Origin: Diphasiastrum complanatum
Lineage: Eukaryota > Streptophyta > Lycopodiopsida > Lycopodiales > Lycopodiaceae
NCBI GenBank assembly: GCA_029204225.1
Contig: CM055095.1
Location: forward strand, 32,068,936-32,132,935
Length of the DNA stretch: 64,000 nt
Reading direction: 5' to 3'
The position numbers were made by a program, and so were the translations under genes. The stretch's first letter is position 1. Each line of letters opens with the position of its first letter. Shown in pieces: positions 58,192 to 64,000 of the stretch. The notes under the pieces were generated by a model that did not search any database, was not told the origin of the DNA, and was given only the letters and a program-made list of their open reading frames with translations.

Positions 58192-59036
58192 AATCCATCA
58201 AGCGTAGAAGGAGCTTACACTCCAAGGCCCCTATCCAATCCAGCTCAGACACAGAGAACAACAAATCTCAATCATTGACACTGCTCTCACAAGCAAAGAA
58301 GACCAAAATGATGGCCATAGATCGAGGGCACAAGACTCGAGCACCTTCAAGCAGCACCAAGGATGACCAGAGCTCCTCCAAATCTCATTCAAAAGCCACT
58401 GGCTTCTGCATCTAGAGTGCCACAATTGATGATACAGTTGCAATTGATAGCCGAGCTATGGATCTAGCAATTGAGGAAGAGCACCAAGCATGAGGAGAGC
58501 AAGCAAAGATAACCACTACAGAAGATGGTCAGGTGCAGGATGATAAGGAGGATGATAAGGCATCATTAAGAGAGGAACATACGCAGTAGCATCAACTGAG
58601 GAGAAGGTACCAGAGGTAAATCCAACAATGGAGTCAACCGAGCCATTGCCAGCCTCTCACACCCACGCCATTATTATCGATGTTGATCAACTTGATTACT
58701 TTGATACTAATGGTGTGTTAGAGAGCTTTGATGAAATTGTTTCTACAGGATATCAAAGAGGAGTTAACTCCATTGAGCGGACCCCTAACTCAACCCATTA
58801 TTGTCTCCATTCCCCTTTCTACAATACCTGCCCCTTGTGATATAGTTACCACCACTATCTCAACTCCTGCTACCACCACCTTACCATCAAATCCACAATT
58901 TTGCTTCCCACCCTCACATTACACACCTTCTCAATTCCCTCTGTTCAGAGGCGTCAATAACCTGTCAAAGACTACCAAACAGGCTCTTGAAACCCATGCC
59001 GAGATGTCCTTCCACTTGCTAGTAGTTAGCTAAAAA
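58192..59036 (+). pseudogene. Accessory ORF D, right part
   Basis: The frame broken by Copia A at 17118 continues here with a basic Ser/Lys-rich stretch ('KRRRSLHSKAPIQSSSDTEN') to a stop near 58413. Further pieces follow in other frames, including a Thr/Pro/Ser-rich linker (58728-59033, 'STPATTTLPSNPQFCF'). The layout of a globular part followed by a low-complexity linker parallels the accessory ORF of element B. Sense is lost at about 59036, where minus-strand coiled-coil sequence begins. Confidence 0.5.
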
Positions 59037-60690
59037 CTTTAGAACTGTCGAGATCACCTATATTAGCTTGCTTCCCCTTGCGATAGGTCGAAACTTCTGC
59101 CATGAGGCTCTTGATATTCTTCAAAGCCTGGATGTATTCCTCGTGTGAATTTACACCAGTACATCCAGCCTCTGATAATTCCTTCAAGTCAATTAACTCC
59201 TCTTCAAACTTGTTCTTTTCCTTGTACAAGGGTTGAAGGAGTTCGCTCTTGAATGTGTCATGCAGTGTTGATTGCACCTGTTTCCACCTGGCTGCATCAA
59301 CTTTAATTGTGCCCCCGTCGGAATAGCACTGCATAGTGTTGTCGGCGCTTATCTTCACCAGCTTCTCAGAGTCCAACTGTTGTTGTAGATCTTCTGCCTT
59401 CTTCTGGTAGAAGTCTACCTTATTATTAAAAGCAATGCGCTCTGAATCAAATGAAGCAATTTGCTTCTGTGCAGCATATAGTTCCTCCTTTTTCTTGTCC
59501 AATTCGAACTGAAGAGATAAGGAGTAGTTGTTGGACTTCCTCAATGTGATCTCAAACTTCTTGTTGCTCTACGCCATGGTATTGAGATTCATGTCTTCGT
59601 TTAGCCCCTACATTTTGGCTATCTTCAACTCATATTCCCTTTGCACAACATCTGTATTTCGTAGATACAAGATCATATGCCTTGTCTCGAGGTTCACATC
59701 CGCCAACCAATCAGGTTTATCTGGGGTTCTAGTGTTTGGTCCTTCTGTTCTATTTCTGTTTATACTTGATCAGCTATATCTTCATTGTCGGCAACAGCAG
59801 TGGTGGTGGTGGTGGTATCTTTATCAACATCAAAAGCTTGAACGACTACAACCTGGACTTGCTCGATTCTGAAGTTAGCAGCGTCCTAGTTGTCGTCATC
59901 AACCTTCTCTGCATCTGCCATATCAGCATCTGCGGCAGTATCAGAAGTGGCAGGCAAAGAGTTCTGCACAGCTTGACTCGTCCCTATGTCACCTGTGATA
60001 TCGACAATCTCGATACCAGTAAGATCCACTTGCTGTGGAGCTACAAGTGCGGTCTTTCTCCTTTCCAACAGCGCCAATTCCCTTGACATAAGAGTACTTT
60101 TATGCAGGCACAAATGGGAAATATGGGCCGCATATGCTGCATACTTGTCATGCTTCATGGACCTGTGGAAGGCCGTAAAAGCAATGGCTGATTTGCTCTC
60201 CCTTGATAGTTGAGAGTAGATACCCAATGTTGGTAACTGCAATTGTTGCATCCACATCCGTTGCAAAAAGGACTTGGTTGCAATATTTGCAAAAATTTCT
60301 GAGAGCCAAGTCTTTGATCATAAAAATTTTATATCACTTACTTGGCATATAAAAATTTCCATGAAAAAGATTGGCCTCGTCAATGTCCTCCCTTGATAGA
60401 GCTGGAGGTACTGACTCTTTAGTTGGAAAATGGAACGTGGCAGCAAACGTCGCCTCCAAGAGATGTCAATCTTAGTTTCTCGGACCTGTGATGAAACTAC
60501 AGCATCCGTGACCTCAATGATTCCCTGAACGAACTTGTTGCTAGCTTCAATCAGGACTATCGAGGGATCAACCACTAGAGTATAGCCCAATCCGCATCGA
60601 TCAACTAACATCTAGAATTCTTCAAGGTTCAGCTTACTTCACACCTTCCAATTGATGTTAGATAGAATAATAACCGAAGTAGCAACCATT
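59026..60690 (-). pseudogene. Accessory ORF of a minus-strand Gypsy element, with coiled coil
   Basis: On the minus strand, downstream of the integrase at 60928-61656: a start region (60690-60318, 'GLGYTLVVDPSIVLIEASN'), a segment with 'AFHRSMKHDKYAAYAAHI' ending in an Asp/Ala-rich acidic stretch (60266-59886), broken sequence with a poly-Thr run (about 59830-59780), and a 172-codon coiled coil (59544-59026, 'ELDKKKEELYAAQKQIASF', 'DFYQKKAEDLQQQLDSEKL'). The overall plan (globular part, acidic or low-complexity linker, coiled coil) and the position after pol match the accessory ORFs of B and F, though sequence similarity is weak. Function is unknown. Confidence 0.55.
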
Positions 60691-60927
60691 GCCTGGATGG
60701 TAAAGATTTCAGCTTGGTTGATCGTAGGATGATAGCAAAGGATTGATCACAAACGATGGTAGCACATGATGGTAGCGCATAGTGAGCAAGGAAGCAAGCA
60801 TAAAAACTTGAAAACTCTTTCGTGAGCGCTGATGAGGTAAATGAAAAATGACGAGGAACTTGGAGTAAGTAGCAAAAACGGTCTCCTCTAGCTTTTCAAT
60901 TGATAAGAATCTCTCATTTAAGCTCCA
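60691..60927 (-). other. Spacer between integrase and accessory ORF
   Basis: No gene seen; AT-rich. Confidence 0.35.
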
Positions 60928-62039
60928 TTACTCATCAGATCTAGTTTCAACTGGTACACGATATGTCGGTACTTCAAACTCAATTGGCAATATCGGGTGC
61001 ATGCCATAGACCAGATAGAACGGAGTTTGTTTTGTGGTCACCTTTTCAACATTTCTATATGCCCATAGGACCGACGGTAATTTCTGATCCCAATCAGATG
61101 CGTGCGTTGTGGTGATCTTATTTAAGATCTTACACAAAATGCCATTGACTCGTCAGTCAAAGCATTAGCCTTCGGGCTGTACGGAGTTGTCTTCTGGTGT
61201 TTAATCATGAAGTGCTTGGTAAGCAGGCGTATCGTATCATTTAAAAAATGCGTATCTCTGTCGCTTATCAATTCCAATGGACAACCGTAACATATTATAA
61301 TGTTCCGAAAGAGAAACTCTGCAACAATTTTTGCATCATTCCTCTTCGACCATCTTAGTCGCATAGTCAGTTGCTACAAGAATATAACTTCTTTTAGTAT
61401 AGCGAGTGAAGCGAGTGATAGGCTTAATCGGTCTAACAAAGTCAATGCCCCATTTTTCAAATGGTGCAAGTGGAAGTGTCGACATAAGTGGCCAATACAT
61501 TGAAGGAGTTGGTGTTCCAACTCGTTGACAAGGATCACATATTTTTACAAATGCTCCAACATCTTTGTACATCGTTGGCCACCAGTACTCAGCATTTAAG
61601 ATCTTCTTTACAGTATTCCCTACTACAAAGTGTCCACCTGCATCTTCTGAATGCAAGGCTCAAATAACCTTCTAGATATCAATCACAAGACATCTGCGCA
61701 GCTCTTCATCAGGTCTCATTTTATAAAGTACATTATTCCTTATTGTATACGATGCAACCTTGTGTTGGAAGACTGTCTTTTGTTCAAGATAAAAAAGAAG
61801 ATGTTATTTTTTATTTTGAAGGTCCTCTATTATGTCCGGATATAACGAATCTTCGGCAGATAATAAATTAATATTCTCGGCAAGAAATTCATCACTTAGA
61901 TTCTTAGTAATGGATCATATATTTAAGCGAGATAAATAGTCTGCTTTAGTGTGATGCTTCCCTTGGCGTACCTCCACATGATAATCAAATTCCTGCAGCA
62001 AGAGCACTACTGCTATTTGTCTTGATGGCAACTTCAATA
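60928..62039 (-). pseudogene. Ty3/Gypsy RNase H end and integrase, broken
   Basis: On the minus strand, from 62039: the end of RNase H ('YHVEVRQGKHHTKADYLSRL'), a spacer, the integrase zinc domain ('[20 protein letters not shown]' and 'ICDPCQRVG', 61656-61500), the core ('[10 protein letters not shown]', '[15 protein letters not shown]', 'CYGCPLELISDRDTHFLND', 61490-61230), and the C-terminal part of the core ('VLWAYRNVEKVTTKQTPFYL', 61137-60928). The first and second catalytic Asp are visible; the glutamate region reads 'ALTDESMAF' and is altered. At least three frame changes. RT lies beyond 62039 in a normal element but is replaced by antisense methyltransferase-like sequence. Confidence 0.85.
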
Positions 62040-62900
62040 AAATGGAGATATTGTTGTTAAAAAGTATTCAGATGAAATTTTCATCCGCAAATTTATTGAT
62101 GACCAACTCTACTTTTACACAATTCACCGAAGAGATGCAAAGGAGATCACCAAGTTTGTAAAAACAAGAACTTACACCACCCTTTGCATCATGAATATTC
62201 CTTACAAGTTCAAACTGAAAGGGTCCTTGAACGATGACTGCTCAAATACACAGAGGTGAATGTAGTTACAAGATTCATGGAGATTACTAAAACTCCACAT
62301 TGGTGAATAGTGATATTTCACTCCATCTGACAACAAGTAGGTGGTCACAAGGCCTTGTTTAAAATCTGCAATACTAGTATCGAAAATGCAATTTGGTAAG
62401 TAAAGATTTTGGTATTTGCATTTGTGATTTTATTTTATTTTTCAAACATAACTTTTGGTTTATTTGTTACTCTACCTAATGTTCTCAAATGCTTGTAGAT
62501 ATAGACCAAATGGCAAAAATTATGTTGGTGCTCGATTCTGTAATTAAATAGAATATCCAACCATCAGCTATTTTTCGACTAATGGAAAGAGGTTGATGCT
62601 CCATGACAACACCGTTGAAAGTACATATTTCAAAACTTATTTAAACTATTCAATACTGACAAAGAAGTTGAAAATCTGATGACCAATTTTGTGGCTTCAT
62701 GCCAAAAGCTAAAACAATTTGTAGTTAAGTTGATTGAAATGTTTTCACACCCAACAGATTGGGCTTTAGATTTATTTAGTGGTAGTGTCACCATTAGTAC
62801 ATGTGCTATCAAAAAGGACAAACATGTTGCTGCAGCAGAATTAGATTCTAGTTGCTCTTGGGAAGTCTTCGACTTCTCTCTCCATCATTTGAGCTTGTAT
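62040..62900 (+). pseudogene. DNA methyltransferase-like (N4/N6 amino type) gene remnant with an intron
   Basis: Plus-strand frame 62041-62250 reads 'NGDIVVKKYSDEIFIRKF' and then 'LCIMNIPYKFKLKGSLNDD', in the place of a DPPY-type catalytic motif (here NIPY). A candidate intron follows (GTAAGT at 62396 to TTGTAG at 62498). After it come 'RPNGKNYVGARF' and 'SYFSTNGKRLMLHDNTVEST'. In another frame, 'LIEMFSHPTDWALDLFSGSV' (about 62718-62780) and 'KKDKHVAAAELDS' resemble the AdoMet-binding FxGxG motif and the following acidic turn. A catalytic motif before the AdoMet motif is the beta-class order. Stops and shifts show it is dead, and motif residues are altered. It starts exactly at the Gypsy RNase H edge and runs antisense to it. 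Confidence 0.5.
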
Positions 62901-63530
62901 CGAGCCTCCCCTTGGAAACCAAGAAGCATTTGAGCTTGTACATGTCCTTCACATAATTGATGCACATGTATATCGACACTAGCTTTGGTATATGGCTTGC
63001 ATGTCCTACTCTTTGCTCGAGTTTCATAAAAGAGCTTGAACGATAGATTTGGTTGACATTCAAGTAAACCACCATAACTCTCATGCATGCTAATAAGAGG
63101 TAGCGTCCATGGCGTATGCAGTGCGCAACACATCTTGATGGATATATGGAAGAACATTTGCACAGTGAGTGCACAACTTTTGTGCAATTTCTTGCAATCA
63201 AACCATCTAATGTACACGAATCAATTCAACTACAAGATTATTGAAAAGGAACACATTTTGCAAATTGCGAAAATTGCCAATGTAGGATGGAAGCTCTCTA
63301 CTTGGTTCATTATCAAAGATGTCTAGGAGTTGCAGCAATGGTGTGCCAATGATTATGAAGAAGGTGTCGGCTAAGTAGGTGGTAGCAATGGTGGGCATGG
63401 ATGGCATGGAGAACAAAGAAAAAACTATAAGAGACATCAAGAAAGAAAGAGCTAGAGATAATTGGAGATTGACACAAAGACCAAATAGTTAGGTAGAACA
63501 TGGAAGAGAATGACTAGCAAGTATGTTCGT
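62901..63530. other. No gene seen
   Basis: Overlapping frames of 60-117 codons on both strands match nothing I recognise. It may include decayed parts of the methyltransferase-like element. Confidence 0.35.
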
Positions 63531-64000
63531 GTACTTAAATGAAAGAATAACACTTGGAGGCTTGTGCATTCAAAAAGAAAAAAGGCCATTGGTTGTAAGT
63601 GGATTTATAGAACCAAGTACAAATCAGATTCTTATATTGATAAACACAAGGCAAGGTTGGTTGCAAGAGGGTATGCACAACAAAAAGGAATTGACTATGA
63701 GGAAATATTTGCATCAGTTGCAAGCTGACTACTATGAGACGTTTTTGTCATTGACAACTCAATTTGGTTGGGATATCCAACAAAGCACTGCTAAGAGTGC
63801 ATTCTTAAATGGATTTCTAGAAGAACAAGTCTATATGGAATAGCTAGAAGGCTACATGGTCAAAGGACAGGAAGACATGGTTTGCGAGTTGGACAGACTT
63901 GTACGAAGCACAGATCATGACACTGGAATTGATGTATACTTTGAGGAACTTGGTTTTCAAAGTAGTGCGAAGTCTACACTTTATATTATGGTAAAGGTAA
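63531..64000 (+). pseudogene. Copia RT N-terminal half, fragment at the window edge
   Basis: In shifting frames the plus strand reads the Copia RT start (a lysine-rich 'AIGCKW'-like stretch near 63590, then sequence equivalent to 'RTKYKSDSYIDKHKARLV' and 'ARGYAQQKGIDYEE'), followed by 'QSTAKSAFLNGFLEEQVYME' (63780-63840) and a short section before the window ends. Several stops and small shifts break it. Confidence 0.75.

Noticed and set aside
62848-63217. 110-117 codon minus-strand ORFs
   Set aside because: Two overlapping frames of similar length with no motif; neither is supported.

Overview
This window is nuclear DNA of a land plant with a large, repeat-filled genome. The evidence is layers of Ty1/Copia and Ty3/Gypsy LTR retrotransposons, long GA and GT microsatellites, and one spliced plant-specific gene of the AWPM-19/PM19 membrane family. 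Three other kinds of gene remnant (a DUF7869-type transposase-like gene, a ParB-fold gene and a DNA-methyltransferase-like gene) would fit a seed-free plant or gymnosperm, but I cannot fix the lineage. I see no tRNA, rRNA, CRISPR array or organellar block.

The main structure is a three-deep nest that can be read base by base. Copia element A (17119-58191, LTRs about 262 bp, primer-binding site TGGTATCAGAGC) sits inside an older plus-strand ORF that stops at 17118 and resumes at 58197. A's gag is cut at 19092 and resumes in frame at 54869, because Gypsy element B (19093-54863, minus strand, 814-bp LTRs) inserted there with the 5-bp duplication AGGCC. B's right-hand LTR is in turn split by Copia-derived element C (49727-54296, 701-bp LTRs, duplication ATAGA). 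LTR divergence by eye falls in the expected order: A about 8%, B about 3-4%, C about 1.3%. C has an uninterrupted 717-codon gag-protease ORF but no usable integrase or reverse transcriptase.

The only apparently functional host gene is the four-exon PM19-like gene at 39684-41066. By the logic of the nest it lies inside B, between B's broken reverse-transcriptase ORF (near 45.7 kb) and B's 3' accessory ORF (19.95-23.4 kb). An intron-containing gene and about 20 kb of sequence therefore entered B after B inserted, or were carried by it.

Left flank (1-17 kb): a Copia tail; a minus-strand Gypsy-type element F (829-5799) with only LTRs, a leader and a coiled-coil ORF; two extra F LTRs head to head (5801-7147); an array of CpG-rich palindromes (7.6-8.07 kb); Gypsy E gag (8.46-9.76 kb) and integrase (13.36-14.5 kb), separated by an antisense intron-containing ParB-like remnant. 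Middle (23-46 kb): Copia and accessory-ORF fragments, a Copia RT with a Gypsy RT patch, a foldback element, a MITE, PM19, and the DUF7869-type remnant. Right flank (58-64 kb): accessory ORFs, a minus-strand Gypsy integrase, an antisense methyltransferase-like remnant and a Copia RT fragment.

Two themes recur. Several Gypsy-type elements carry an extra coiled-coil ORF downstream of pol. Their leaders or pol-distal spacers hold arrays of a short, element-specific motif. The ParB-like and methyltransferase-like remnants both lie head to head against Gypsy pol and may be parts of one undescribed mobile gene family.
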